A stretch of DNA of 64,000 nucleotides from Streptomyces sp. NBC_00094 (lineage in GTDB: Bacteria; Actinomycetota; Actinomycetes; Streptomycetales; Streptomycetaceae): the NCBI RefSeq assembly GCF_026343125.1, contig NZ_JAPEMB010000001.1, positions 62,001-126,000 on the forward strand, written 5' to 3'. The notes under the pieces are model-generated. The model was not told the origin of the DNA. It searched no databases and saw only the letters and a list, made by a program, of their open reading frames with translations. Below are positions 43,941 through 52,601 of this stretch, piece by piece (the stretch's first letter is position 1; each line of letters begins with the position of its first letter). A program made the position numbers and the translations under genes.

Positions 43941-44789
43941 TCAGCGGAAGTCCGCCGCGTGGTCCACCGCCCACTCCCGGAAGGATCGGGCCGGGGAGCC
44001 CGTGATGCGCTCCACCGCATCGTTGACCGGCTCAGGGTTCTCGAGCATCTTCGCCTGGGCCGGCAACACGGCCTCCACCAGTTCCGCCGGGTAGCCTGCG
44101 GCCTTCATCTGCTCGACGGCCTCGTCCAGCGAGACCTCCTCGAACCGCACCGGCCGCCCGATCGCCTCGCCGATCAGCGCCACCTGCCGTTCCTGGGTGA
44201 TGAGTTCGAGACCGGTGAGCAGGGGGCGGGCGCCGAGCAGGGTGTCGGTCGTCAGCGCCTGGACGGCGACCGCGGCGATGTCCGCCTCGTGGATCAGCGG
44301 GCGGGCGAGCCTTGCCAGCGGTGCCCGTACCGCACCGGTACGCACCTCCTCCGCCCAGCCAAGCGTGTTGCTCGCGAACCCCGTGGGCCGCAGCGCCGTC
44401 CACTCCAGGCCCGATGCCTCGATCAGCCGCTCCAGCTCCGTGTGGAACATGGTGATCGCCTCGTCCGGCTCCTCCTTCTCGCTCCCGACCCCGGCGGATG
44501 ACAGGTACACCACCCGTCGAGCGCGCTTCCCGATCACGTCGATCACGTCCGACGCGCCCTCGGCGCTCAGGAACGGCCACACCAGGAAGACCGTATCGAC
44601 ACCTTCCAGAGCCGTGCCCAGGGATGCGGAATCACCGAGATCGCCACGTACCGCCTGCACACCCTCCGGGAAGTCCGCCTCCCCCCTCACCAGCGCCCGC
44701 ACGGGCACACCCGCCGCGTGCAGTTGGGCCACCACCGCACCGCCGACCTTTCCCGTCGCGCCGGTCACCAGGATCCTGGGCTGTGTCAT
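43941..44789 (-). CDS. NmrA-like NAD(P)-binding protein
   Basis: A 282-residue protein of the atypical short-chain dehydrogenase class. The N-terminal dinucleotide motif is ILVTGATGKVGGAVVAQL, followed by VPVRALVRGEADFPEGVQAV and GDLGDSASLGTALEGVDTVF. It continues with VVYLSSAGVGSEKEEPDEAI and WTALRPTGFASNTLGWAEEV. These match NmrA/azoreductase-type redox sensors or quinone reductases. A GAGGAG site precedes ATG 44789. The gene stands alone; the substrate or partner is unknown. Confidence 0.9.
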   Translation of the reverse strand: MTQPRILVTGATGKVGGAVVAQLHAAGVPVRALVRGEADFPEGVQAVRGDLGDSASLGTALEGVDTVFLVWPFLSAEGASDVIDVIGKRARRVVYLSSAGVGSEKEEPDEAITMFHTELERLIEASGLEWTALRPTGFASNTLGWAEEVRTGAVRAPLARLARPLIHEADIAAVAVQALTTDTLLGARPLLTGLELITQERQVALIGEAIGRPVRFEEVSLDEAVEQMKAAGYPAELVEAVLPAQAKMLENPEPVNDAVERITGSPARSFREWAVDHAADFR

Positions 44790-45157
44790 CGCAATCTCCT
44801 CGTCTCGCCGTTCGATGACACGACTCTCATACATCAACCTAGGTTCAGGTCAAGCGCCGGCCGACCGGAACCTCCATCAGATGCCGCGCCCGCCCCCGAA
44901 ACGACATCGGTCACCGGGTGTCACAGGCCGATTGGCGACCGGAAAGGCCACATCCAAGGCACCGTCAGAGTGAGCTTTCCCCACCTCAGGAGGAGGCGCG
45001 GGCTTGTGAAGGTGGCCATGGCCCGCTTGTCGATGTATCGGATCCGGCGTGTGTGCTGGGGCGGGGGCGTGCCGGCCGGCGGCCGTGCCCGTGCTGCGCC
45101 GACGGGGCCGTTTCTTCCTGGTGACACGCAGCAGGGACAGGCCGCTCGCCCGTTCGT
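44790..45157. other. Intergenic stretch
   Basis: About 370 bases. The sequence just upstream of the NmrA-like gene contains a palindrome-like TCATACATCAACCTAGGTTC (44827-44846), including the CCTAGG core, which may be a regulator site. No gene is supported. Confidence 0.3.
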
Positions 45158-45550
45158 TCAGGAAGCCCGGATCGCCTGGTCGATCTCCGCGCCGGTACGG
45201 GCCACGACGACGGGCCACTCGGCCCTGAGGGAGGCGGGCAGAAGCTCGCGGTCCTCGTCCCGTTGGATCATGGTCGGCCCGCCCGGGACGACGAGCACGG
45301 CATCCAGGCGTCGGAGCAGGACGGCAAGGAGGTCCATGATCCCCTCCCCTCCGAAACGGTTGAAGGTGATGCCGGTCGGGCTGTTGACGTACACACCCGC
45401 CTCCTCCCCCTCTGCCGTACTCACCAGCAGGAAGCCCGTCTGGGGGTCCCGCGCCACCACATAGGGGCCGAGGACCTCGTGCGCTGCTCTCATGTCCAGC
45501 GTCGCCGGCTCACCGTTCTCGAACCGCAACACGAAGATGTCAAAACTCAT
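45158..45550 (-). CDS. Protein of unknown function (130 aa)
   Basis: A 130-residue soluble acidic protein starting MSFDIFVLRFENGEPATLDM. It has alternating strands and helices (VLGPYVVARDPQTGFLLVST, GITFNRFGGEGIMDLLAVLL, RLDAVLVVPGGPTMIQRDED). From memory similar proteins are common in Streptomyces and resemble immunity-type SUFU/SMI folds in size, but no family can be assigned with confidence. The ATG is the only start near the conserved opening. A transposase fragment follows upstream on the same strand. Confidence 0.65.
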   Translation of the reverse strand: MSFDIFVLRFENGEPATLDMRAAHEVLGPYVVARDPQTGFLLVSTAEGEEAGVYVNSPTGITFNRFGGEGIMDLLAVLLRRLDAVLVVPGGPTMIQRDEDRELLPASLRAEWPVVVARTGAEIDQAIRAS

Positions 45551-45566
45551 GGAGCCTTATCTCGCC

Positions 45567-45764
45567 TCAGGCTGAGGCCTGGTGAAGGACGACGACGGCT
45601 TTCACGATATCGGTGATCCGGTTGGTGCCGCAGCGGAGCTTTCGCAGATGGCGGCAACTCTCGAGAGTGGCCATGGTCTGTTCGCCGACGCTACGGATCT
45701 CGGCGATGGCCCTGTTGCGTCGCCGCCTCCCGTGTTTGCGGCGCGGGCCGATGTCTGCGCTCAC
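45567..45764 (-). pseudogene. IS5-type transposase C-terminal fragment
   Basis: The last 60 codons of a DDE_4-type transposase: NRAIAEIRSVGEQTMATLES, RHLRKLRCGTNRITDIVKAV, VVLHQASA. The catalytic Glu block (usually VE..IG.LK) appears as AIAEIRSVGEQTMATL. The rest of the gene is absent. Its frame overlaps the stop of the GNAT gene by four bases. Confidence 0.65.
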
Positions 45765-46288
45765 CCAAGGTCAGCGGCTGACAGTGCCTCGCGGGTCATG
45801 GGCAGGGTGGGCATTCTTCCTCGCCAGAGGTAACGCTCTCCCGTGATCTCGAAGCCGTGGCGCAGGTAGAACCGGATCGCCCGTCCGTTGTAGTCGGCGA
45901 CCCCCAGGCGGATGCGTGCCGGTCCCGCCCACGTGAAGAACTCGGCCATCAGACGGTCGCCGAGCCCGTGGCCCTGGGCATCGCTCAGCAGATACATCGG
46001 TCCGAGGGTGACCGACTCCTCCCAGTGACCGCAGAGATAGCCGACGATCTCCGTCTCGGACCGGACGACACGGCAGAAGTGCGGGGCAGGGTGCTGGTTC
46101 GCTACCTCGATGAACTCCCGCCACTCCGTGATGCCTTCCGCGGTGGCGGACGAACCACGGTGCTCACGGATCCAGGACTCATCGACACCCGCGGCTGCGT
46201 TGGGGTAGTTCTCCAGCCAGTTCCGCAGATGCAAGGGCCCCAACGTCGTAGCGTCGTCAGGGTGAGCGGCGGTGATCACATACGTCAT
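45761..46288 (-). CDS. GNAT-family N-acetyltransferase
   Basis: A 175-residue acetyltransferase. It opens TYVITAAHPDDATTLGPLHL with the motif WLENYPNAAAGVDESWI. The acetyl-CoA binding loop is LLSDAQGHGLGDRLMAEFF (QGHGLG) near residues 120-135, followed by RIRLGVADYNGRAIRFYLRH and GFEITGERYLWRGR. The organisation matches the general GNAT class acting on small molecules or protein N-termini. The ATG at 46288 is chosen because the TxR/AxxxD opening follows at once; the frame is open upstream, but that part has no good start. Confidence 0.9.
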   Translation of the reverse strand: MTYVITAAHPDDATTLGPLHLRNWLENYPNAAAGVDESWIREHRGSSATAEGITEWREFIEVANQHPAPHFCRVVRSETEIVGYLCGHWEESVTLGPMYLLSDAQGHGLGDRLMAEFFTWAGPARIRLGVADYNGRAIRFYLRHGFEITGERYLWRGRMPTLPMTREALSAADLG

Positions 46289-46632
46289 GTCAGATGATAC
46301 TCGTGCACTGGCCACGTCACTGTGCAGCTGCCCGGGAAGCTCGGCGATGGTCTTGTTCAGCAGCTTCTCGTCAGCTGACTCGACCAGATCGTTCGCCGGC
46401 TTCGGCGCGAGGGTGTAGCGGACGCGGCCCGGGTGATCCGGCACCCACCGCCACCGGGCCGGAGCGCAGTCTTCGGCTCGACCGGTCCGACATCTCGGTA
46501 ACTCCGCCCCCGCTGAGACGGGACGACAGCCAGTCCGGCCCACCCCTGTATACGGCTGCGGGGTGGTACTTCTCCGCTTGAGGCCGGCGCGTAGGATCCA
46601 TCGCCAGATGCCCGGCCTGAGAGGGAACCGAC
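46289..46632. other. Intergenic, possible gene remnant
   Basis: Divergent region between the GNAT and kinase genes. In the GNAT frame, upstream sequence reads RYTLAPKPANDLVESADEKL then LNKTIAELPGQLHSDVASAR with coding-like bias and might be a remnant or an extended N-terminus. Both promoters should be here. Confidence 0.3.
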
Positions 46633-48249
46633 GTGACTGCCCGCCTCCTCCCCGCACTTCCCGGAGACCCTGCTCGTGTCGGCCCGTACCGGATAGTGGG
46701 CCGTCTGGGTATCGGAGGGATGGGTACCGTCCATGCCGCCGTGGACACCAGTGGCAATCGTCTGGCAGTGAAGGTCGTCCACCCCTCTCAGACCGGCGAC
46801 GAGGAGTTCCGCGCCCGGTTCCGTCGTGAGGTGGCTCTGACGAGCAGGGTGAGTGGGCCGTGTCTCGTGCCGGTGGTGGCGGCGGACTGCGATGCCGAGA
46901 GTCCGTGGCTCGCCACGCCCTACATACCGGGCCTCACGATCCAGCAGCACATCGTGGCGCACGGGCCCCTCCAGGACGTGATGCTGCACGCCCTGGCCGC
47001 CGGCACCGCCGCCGCCTTGGCGTCGGTCCACGAGGCTGGTGTCATCCACCGTGACATCAAGCCGGGCAATGTGATCCTCTCCCCCAGCGGTCCGCGTCTG
47101 CTCGACTTCGGTATCGCGCACGCCTTCGACGGGACCTCGGTCACCCGCACCGGCATGCTGACCGGAACCCCGGGCTGGATCAGTCCCGAGCAGTACCGCA
47201 CCGGCGGCGTCGGCCCGGAGTCCGACGTCTTCGCCTGGGGCGCGCTTGTCGCCTACGCCGCAACCGGCCGCCACCCGTTCGGGACCGGCGCCCCGGACAC
47301 GGTCGCCTTCCGTGTGATGTCGCAAGATCCCGACCTCACCGGTCTGCCCGAGGACCTCGCCCGCATCGTGACGAGCGCGCTGTCCAAGGAACCCGGTGAC
47401 CGGCCTACCGCGCAGTCCCTCAGCAAGGAATGCATAGGGCTACTCGGCCAGGAGAGCACCCAGGTCCTGCCACGTGCGGCACACACGCTGGTCGACGGTC
47501 TGGTCACAGGCCGCTGGAGCCTACCGCCCGCGCATGCGGACATCTGGCCGACGCCCCCGCCCAGCGGCCGGGTCCGCAGGTACGGCCTCATCGCCGCTAC
47601 GGCGATCAGTGTCCTGAGCATCGCTGCCGCGGCCGTCTACACGTCCACGGTCCGAGAGCGGCAAGCGCCGTCGGCCGCCGCTGCGCCCGCCGGCACATCC
47701 GCTTCCCCGTCCTCGTCGCGTTCCTCTTCTGCCCCTGCTACTCCCGCTGCCAGTTCAGCGCCACCTGCGAGTACGGGACCTGCGGTCGTCGCGGTCGCCA
47801 CCCCCACCGTCGCCACACCGACGGCCGAGCCGCAGCCGGCGTATACCCGCAGCGACTACGCCGAGCCCAGCCTCGGGGAGTGGGCGGCCGCGCGTGACGC
47901 CATGACAGCCTCCGAACGAGGCATCGCCGACGCCATCAACAAGGAGCTCAGGACCTTTCTCCGCGACGAATGGGGACTGTCCGAGGGTGTGCAGGTGACG
48001 TTCAACCCCGAGGCCCAGACCATGTTCCTCACCGCTGGTCCCTCACTGACAGCGGAGGAAAACGGCGGTGACTACACCGAGCTCCAGCGCAGCATGATGT
48101 TCACCGGCTGCTCCCGCGGCAACGACAAACTGCGCACCGACATCAGCTGGCCCTACGGACGCGTAGTCGTCATCTACCGCGAATCCATGGCAAATCCCGT
48201 AGTCGCCGGCTACCGCGAAGTCACCAACAGTATGAACTGCCGAGTCTGA
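46633..48249 (+). CDS. Ser/Thr protein kinase with extracytoplasmic C-terminal domain
   Basis: A 538-residue membrane kinase. Residues 17-270 form the catalytic domain: glycine loop GRLGIGGMGTVHAAVD, VAIK-type Lys in RLAVKVVHPS, catalytic loop VIHRDIKPGNVILS, and DFG as LLDFGIAHAF followed by TPGWISPEQYR. A single membrane helix (GLIAATAISVLSIAAAAVYT) leads to a Ser/Pro/Ala-rich linker and a 130-residue outer domain with two Cys (MFTGCSRGND, TNSMNCRV). PASTA repeats are absent, so the sensed ligand differs from PknB types. GTG 46633 follows GAGGG. Confidence 0.93.
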   Translation: MTARLLPALPGDPARVGPYRIVGRLGIGGMGTVHAAVDTSGNRLAVKVVHPSQTGDEEFRARFRREVALTSRVSGPCLVPVVAADCDAESPWLATPYIPGLTIQQHIVAHGPLQDVMLHALAAGTAAALASVHEAGVIHRDIKPGNVILSPSGPRLLDFGIAHAFDGTSVTRTGMLTGTPGWISPEQYRTGGVGPESDVFAWGALVAYAATGRHPFGTGAPDTVAFRVMSQDPDLTGLPEDLARIVTSALSKEPGDRPTAQSLSKECIGLLGQESTQVLPRAAHTLVDGLVTGRWSLPPAHADIWPTPPPSGRVRRYGLIAATAISVLSIAAAAVYTSTVRERQAPSAAAAPAGTSASPSSSRSSSAPATPAASSAPPASTGPAVVAVATPTVATPTAEPQPAYTRSDYAEPSLGEWAAARDAMTASERGIADAINKELRTFLRDEWGLSEGVQVTFNPEAQTMFLTAGPSLTAEENGGDYTELQRSMMFTGCSRGNDKLRTDISWPYGRVVVIYRESMANPVVAGYREVTNSMNCRV

Positions 48250-48384
48250 CAGCCTGCGTCCACGAGTCGAGGAGTCGCGCGCCTCGTGCGCGCTACCGAG
48301 CTGCTCCACCCCGCGTCGGTAAGTAAGGCACTACGCCACCCACCGTCGTCGATTCCTGTGGATCGGGTGTTCTAGGCTCTCGGG

Positions 48385-49188
48385 GTGACCAATGAGCTTC
48401 TTCGCCTCACGGTGCTGGGGTGCGCGACGCCATATCCGAGCGTGGACAACCCGTGCTCCGGCTATCTCGTGTCCAGCGAAGGCACCCACGTGTGGGTGGA
48501 CGCCGGCACCGGGACGCTGGGGCCGCTGCAACGTCACGTTCCGCTGGATGAGTTGGACGCGATCTGGATCTCGCACCTGCACGCCGATCACAGCGCCGAT
48601 CTGCTCACCGCCTATTACGGCGCTCTCTACGCGGACGTCCGCCTCACCGCGCCGATCCCGCTCTACGGCCCGCCCGGTATCGCCGACCGGCTTGCGGACT
48701 TCCTCACCAACACCCCGGTCCGCAGCCCGATCGAGTCCGCGTTCGCGGTCACCGAGCTGCACGACGGACACGAGGTGACCGTCGGCCCGCTCAAGCTGAC
48801 CAGCCGGGCCGTGGCACATGGCATCCCGGCCTTCGCCCTGCGCGTCGAGGCCGCGGGCCGGACACTGGTCTACTCAGGGGACACGGCCCCCTGTGACGGC
48901 CTCACGAGTCTGGCCGACGGATGCGACGTACTGCTGTGTGAGGCCGAGAGCGCGCAGGTGCCCGTCGAGGGCGACCAGGTGCACCACACCCCCGAGGACG
49001 CGGGCGACACTGCCGGCGCGGCCCGGGCGGGCCGACTGATCGTCACCCATGTCGGCCGGTTCCTCACGCCGGAGGAAGCGGTGGCCCGTGCCTCAACCCG
49101 CTTCGGTGGCCCCGTCGCGTACGCAGCACCCGGTTCGACCTTCGAGATCGGCCGGGCCGCCGATGCCCGGGAGCGTTCGATGAGCTGA
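48385..49188 (+). CDS. MBL-fold metal-dependent hydrolase
   Basis: A 267-residue metallo-beta-lactamase-fold enzyme of the RNase Z/phosphodiesterase-like branch. The metal motif is WISHLHADHSADLL (HxHxDH) near residues 60-72, with later ligands in SRAVAHGIPAFALRV (His), VYSGDTAPCDGL (Asp) and LIVTHVGRFLTPEEA (His). The N-terminal strand LTVLGCATPYPSVDNPCSGY is typical. The substrate could be a cyclic nucleotide, lactone or RNA; not determined. The GTG start has a GGGGT run upstream. Confidence 0.9.
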   Translation: MTNELLRLTVLGCATPYPSVDNPCSGYLVSSEGTHVWVDAGTGTLGPLQRHVPLDELDAIWISHLHADHSADLLTAYYGALYADVRLTAPIPLYGPPGIADRLADFLTNTPVRSPIESAFAVTELHDGHEVTVGPLKLTSRAVAHGIPAFALRVEAAGRTLVYSGDTAPCDGLTSLADGCDVLLCEAESAQVPVEGDQVHHTPEDAGDTAGAARAGRLIVTHVGRFLTPEEAVARASTRFGGPVAYAAPGSTFEIGRAADARERSMS

Positions 49189-49270
49189 CCGCTCGCCGCA
49201 GCCGTGTCGACGAGTTCCCGCGACAGACGCCCGGCACGGAGACCGGCCGGGACCGTCTCCCCCCGCGGGT

Positions 49271-49303
49271 CCGCCGCACGCCCCGGCGATGGGCGTGCGG
49301 CGG
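49271..49303. terminator. Bidirectional hairpin terminator
   Basis: CCGCCGCACGCCC at 49271-49283 pairs perfectly with GGGCGTGCGGCGG at 49291-49303 (13-bp stem, 7-base loop) between the convergent MBL-fold and DUF4232 genes. Confidence 0.75.
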
Positions 49304-49318
49304 TGCCCGCGTTACTTC

Positions 49319-50065
49319 TCAGAGCTGGGTGATCGGGCGCATCGCCAGTCCCTCGGTGCCGGCCCAGCCGTTCACCCGCGCCGCGTCGTCGACGGAGACG
49401 GTGTCGAGACCGTCGGGCAGGTCGAAGATGAGCGTGCCGCTCAGTTCGGTGCCCTCGCCGGCGACCAGGGTGGCCGTGAAGCGGTCGGACTGGTCGTACT
49501 CCGCCTCGCCGCCCTCGTCGTTGCCGAAGACGTACAGGCCGGCGTACGCCTTGCCACCGCCCTCGACGACGACGGGCTCGCTGTCCGGCTCTCCGAGCGT
49601 CTCGACGATCGGGGCGTCGTTGCCGGCCTTGAGCCGTACCATCGGCGCTTCGTTGAGGACGCACGGCGTCCTGGTCTTGTTGGTGACGGTCAGCAGGAAG
49701 TGGCGGGGGGTCTCCCCGGGGCCGTCCTGGAGCTCGACCTCGGTGTTGAGCCCGGTGGCCTCGCAGTCCTCGTACGCGGTGCCGTTGTCGCCGCCGGTCT
49801 CACCGCTGTCCCCGGTCCCCGCGGCCGTCGGGCTGCTGCTGCCGGTCCCGGAGTCGTTCGAGGGGGGTGTGGTGCTCTCAGGCGTGCTCGCCCCGGGCGA
49901 CGCGGAGCCCGACGGGGCGGCGGTCGGCGAAGCGGCGGCGCTGTCGTCGCCCCCAGCGGGCTGGCAGGCGGTGGCCGTCAGCAGAGCCGCGACCACGGTC
50001 GCGCCCAGGACGGTGCCACGCAGCCCCCGACGCAACGAACCGGCCCTGGCCGTCTTCGAGTTCAT
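49319..50065 (-). CDS. DUF4232-domain lipoprotein
   Basis: A 248-residue exported protein. The signal and lipobox-like region reads RGTVLGATVVAALLTATACQ. It is followed by a Ser/Thr/Gly/Pro-rich spacer of about 60 residues. The C-terminal DUF4232 domain starts CEATGLNTEVELQDGPGETP and has the pattern FLLTVTNKTRTPCVLNEAP, VRLKAGNDAPIVET, AYAGLYVFGND. Such lipoproteins are abundant in Streptomyces and of unknown function. ATG 50065 precedes the n-region RRGLRG. Its terminator is shared with the MBL-fold gene. Confidence 0.88.
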   Translation of the reverse strand: MNSKTARAGSLRRGLRGTVLGATVVAALLTATACQPAGGDDSAAASPTAAPSGSASPGASTPESTTPPSNDSGTGSSSPTAAGTGDSGETGGDNGTAYEDCEATGLNTEVELQDGPGETPRHFLLTVTNKTRTPCVLNEAPMVRLKAGNDAPIVETLGEPDSEPVVVEGGGKAYAGLYVFGNDEGGEAEYDQSDRFTATLVAGEGTELSGTLIFDLPDGLDTVSVDDAARVNGWAGTEGLAMRPITQL

Positions 50066-50340
50066 AACGTTTCCTCTTCCCCCGTGACCGAACCGGAGCC
50101 GGCCGATGTTCAAGCGACAGGACCATTCTTGCCGCGTGGGGAAGCCGGGTCACCGGCATCGCACGTTTGTTACAGCCCGCGCACGAACCAGCAGCCGTGG
50201 CGTGACCATGACTCCCCCTCACCCAGGAAAGTCGCTGTCGGGGAGGAGAGTTGATGTGCTCTACGTGAGGCGAGGCGCCTGCGGCCCGACGGCTGCAGAC
50301 GCCTCCTTCCAGTGAGCGAGCTCACCGACGCCGCCGCGGT

Positions 50341-50380
50341 GGATTCCGGTGATCACCTGTCGTGACGATCACCGGAATCC
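50341..50380 (-). terminator. Hairpin terminator of the aminopeptidase gene
   Basis: A perfect 14-bp stem (GGATTCCGGTGATC at 50341-50354, complement at 50367-50380, loop 12 bases) begins three bases after the aminopeptidase stop. Confidence 0.75.
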
Positions 50381-50383
50381 GCC

Positions 50384-51895
50384 TCAGCGGTCTTCCGTGG
50401 GGCCCGACACCCGGGCGATCCACGCCTCCACTTCGTACGAACCGCGCGGCATCGCGGCGGACAGGTTCTCGTAACCGTCCTCGGTCACCAGGACGTCGTC
50501 CTCGATGCGGACCCCGATGCCGCGGAACTCCTCCGGGGCCAGCAGGTCGTCCGCCTTGAAGTACAGGCCCGGCTCGACCGTGAGGATCATGCCCGGCTTC
50601 AGTTCGCCGTCCATGTAGTCCTCGCGCAGCAGCAGCTGGCAGTCGTGCACGTCCATGCCCAGGTGGTGGGAGGTCCCGTGGACCATCCAGCGGCGGTGCC
50701 AGCCGCCGTGCTCCGGGGCGAGGGTCTGCTCGAGGGTGACTCCCTCGGGCAGCAGGCCCCACTCGTGCAGGTGGCGTGCGATGACCTCGTTCGCGGCGGC
50801 GTGGATGTCGCTGAACTTGTTGCCGGGCTTCACCGCTTCGAGGCCGGCCTGCTGTGCCGCGTGGACCGCGTCGTAGATCTTGCGCTGTACGTCGGTGAAG
50901 CGGCCGCTCACCGGAAGGGTGCGGGTGATGTCGGCGGTGAACAGGGAGTCGATCTCGATCCCGGCATCCACCAGGATCAGGTCTCCCTCGCGGACCTCGC
51001 CCGTGTTCTTCGTCCAGTGGATGGTGTTGGCATGGTCGCCGGACGCGCAGATCGACTCGTATCCGACGCCGTTGCCCTCATGACGGGCGTACAGGCCGAA
51101 GATGCCCTCGACCCATCGCTCACCGCGGCCCTTGCGTACGGCTTCGGGCAGGGTGGCGATGATCGCCTCGAACCCCTTGTGGGTGGCGTCGATCGCCTTA
51201 CGCATCTCGCCGACCTCCCACTCGTCCTTGAGGAGCCGCATCGCGGACAGCTCGCGGGCCAGTTCGTCGTCGGCCTCCTCCTGCTGCTCACCGGTCAGGG
51301 ACGTCCCCGCCTGGGTGCGGGCGGCGTCGACGACCTCGGCGAGCTGCGGGTCGGCCGACCGGACCACGCGCAGCCGGGCGGCGGCGTCGTCCTTGGCCAG
51401 GTCGGCGGCGAGCGAGTCGATGTGGCGGGCGGTGAGGCCGAGTTCCGACTCGACGTCCGCGATGGTCGGGCGGTAGCCGACCCAGAACTCCCCGTACCGG
51501 GAGTCGGTGTAGAACTCCTCGGTGTCCCGCGGGGCCGGCGGGCGGAAGTACAGGACGGCATGGTGTCCGCCCTCGGGCAGCGGATCCAGTACGAGGACGC
51601 TGTCGGGCTCGGTGTGCGCACCGAGCCCCGAGAGGTGGGCGAAGGCGGTGTGCGGCCGGAAGGTGTAGTCGGTGTCGTTGCTCCGTACCTTCAGGCCGCC
51701 GCCGGGGATGACGAGCCGCTCGCCGGGGAACCGCTGGGACAGGGTCGCCCGGCGGCGGGCCGCATGATCGGCAACCTCGGCACGGGGGGCGGGCGCACGG
51801 TCGTCGGTCGCCCATCCTGAGGCCATGAACTCGCGGAACTCGGTGCTGACGGGAGTGCCACGGTGGCCGGCCTTGGGCTGATTCTCGCTGGTCAT
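50384..51895 (-). CDS. pepP: Xaa-Pro aminopeptidase (aminopeptidase P)
   Basis: A 503-residue M24-family metallopeptidase that removes N-terminal residues preceding proline. The N-terminal creatinase-like domain contains GLKVRSNDTDYTFRPHTAF. The pita-bread catalytic domain has the metal ligands in EGDLILVDAGIEIDSLFTAD (Asp, Asp), RWMVHGTSHHLGMDVHD (His), MILTVEPGLYF (Glu) and GIGVRIEDDVLV (Glu). The start is taken as ATG 51895 (MTSENQPKAG). It is a housekeeping-like enzyme ending just left of the biosynthetic cluster and has its own terminator, so it is probably not part of it. Confidence 0.93.
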   Translation of the reverse strand: MTSENQPKAGHRGTPVSTEFREFMASGWATDDRAPAPRAEVADHAARRRATLSQRFPGERLVIPGGGLKVRSNDTDYTFRPHTAFAHLSGLGAHTEPDSVLVLDPLPEGGHHAVLYFRPPAPRDTEEFYTDSRYGEFWVGYRPTIADVESELGLTARHIDSLAADLAKDDAAARLRVVRSADPQLAEVVDAARTQAGTSLTGEQQEEADDELARELSAMRLLKDEWEVGEMRKAIDATHKGFEAIIATLPEAVRKGRGERWVEGIFGLYARHEGNGVGYESICASGDHANTIHWTKNTGEVREGDLILVDAGIEIDSLFTADITRTLPVSGRFTDVQRKIYDAVHAAQQAGLEAVKPGNKFSDIHAAANEVIARHLHEWGLLPEGVTLEQTLAPEHGGWHRRWMVHGTSHHLGMDVHDCQLLLREDYMDGELKPGMILTVEPGLYFKADDLLAPEEFRGIGVRIEDDVLVTEDGYENLSAAMPRGSYEVEAWIARVSGPTEDR

Positions 51896-51956
51896 GCCGT
51901 ACATCCTGTCAGATCGACCGACTATGCGAACCCCTGTCGATCAAACTGATGATCGC

Positions 51957-52517
51957 TCAAGATTCTTGCGTCGGAGAGGCCGCGGAAGCGGTGGCCGCGC
52001 CCTCGGGGCGTGGAGCCTCCGCGGGGTCGGCCGCCTCGCGGCAGCGCACCATGAACGACCGCTCGAAGACGATCACGGGCTCTCCCGTCGACTTCGTGCC
52101 CGTCGTCTCCACCGTGATGATCCCCTGCCCAGGCCGGGACCGGGACAGCCGCTTGTCGAGGATCCGGCTCGTCGCGTAGAGCGTGTCGCCGACGAAGACG
52201 GGGTCCTTCAAACGGACCTTGTCCCAGCCCAGGTTGGCCACCGCCCGTGCCGACAGCGCCTGCACGGTCATCCCGCCGACCAGGCACAGCGTGATGCCGC
52301 TGTTCACCAGGACCCTGCCGTACTCGGCTCCCGCGCCGTAGTGCTGGTCGAAGTGGAGCGGGTGCTGGTTCATCGTCAGCAGGGTCAGCCAGGTGTTGTC
52401 GGCCTCGGAGAGGGTACGGCCGGGCCAGTGCCGGATCACCATGCCCGGCTCGAAGTCCTCGAAGTCCCCGCCGTGTTCCTCGACGTACTCGTTGTCCTTG
52501 ACGTGACGCAGGGTCAT
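51957..52517 (-). CDS. MaoC-family (mesaconyl/beta-hydroxyacyl-CoA-type) dehydratase
   Basis: A 186-residue hot-dog-fold enzyme. It carries MVIRHWPGRTLSEADNTWLT and NQHPLHFDQHYGAGAEYGRV, the D...H active-site region of MaoC enzymes. The flanking LVNSGITLCLVGGMTV and ANLGWDKVRLKDPVFVGDTL match the beta-methylmalyl-CoA dehydratase branch. It should dehydrate a beta-hydroxyacyl-CoA made by the HpcH/HpaI aldolase encoded in the same operon. It is the last gene, 84 bases after the ATP-grasp-like gene. The Ala-rich C-terminal tail (PEGAATASAASPTQES) is unordered. Confidence 0.88.
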   Translation of the reverse strand: MTLRHVKDNEYVEEHGGDFEDFEPGMVIRHWPGRTLSEADNTWLTLLTMNQHPLHFDQHYGAGAEYGRVLVNSGITLCLVGGMTVQALSARAVANLGWDKVRLKDPVFVGDTLYATSRILDKRLSRSRPGQGIITVETTGTKSTGEPVIVFERSFMVRCREAADPAEAPRPEGAATASAASPTQES

Positions 52518-52601
52518 GCGGTTCCACTCCGGTGATGTCGCTGAAAGGGGTCGGCGCGGGCGGCACGCCGGTACAAGAGGTAGAGCGCGGCCTGTGCTCC
52601 G

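Noticed and set aside
50384..51895. Aminopeptidase P as a self-resistance enzyme of the cluster
   Set aside because: It has its own terminator and the usual housekeeping features, and this gene class is widespread in Streptomyces.
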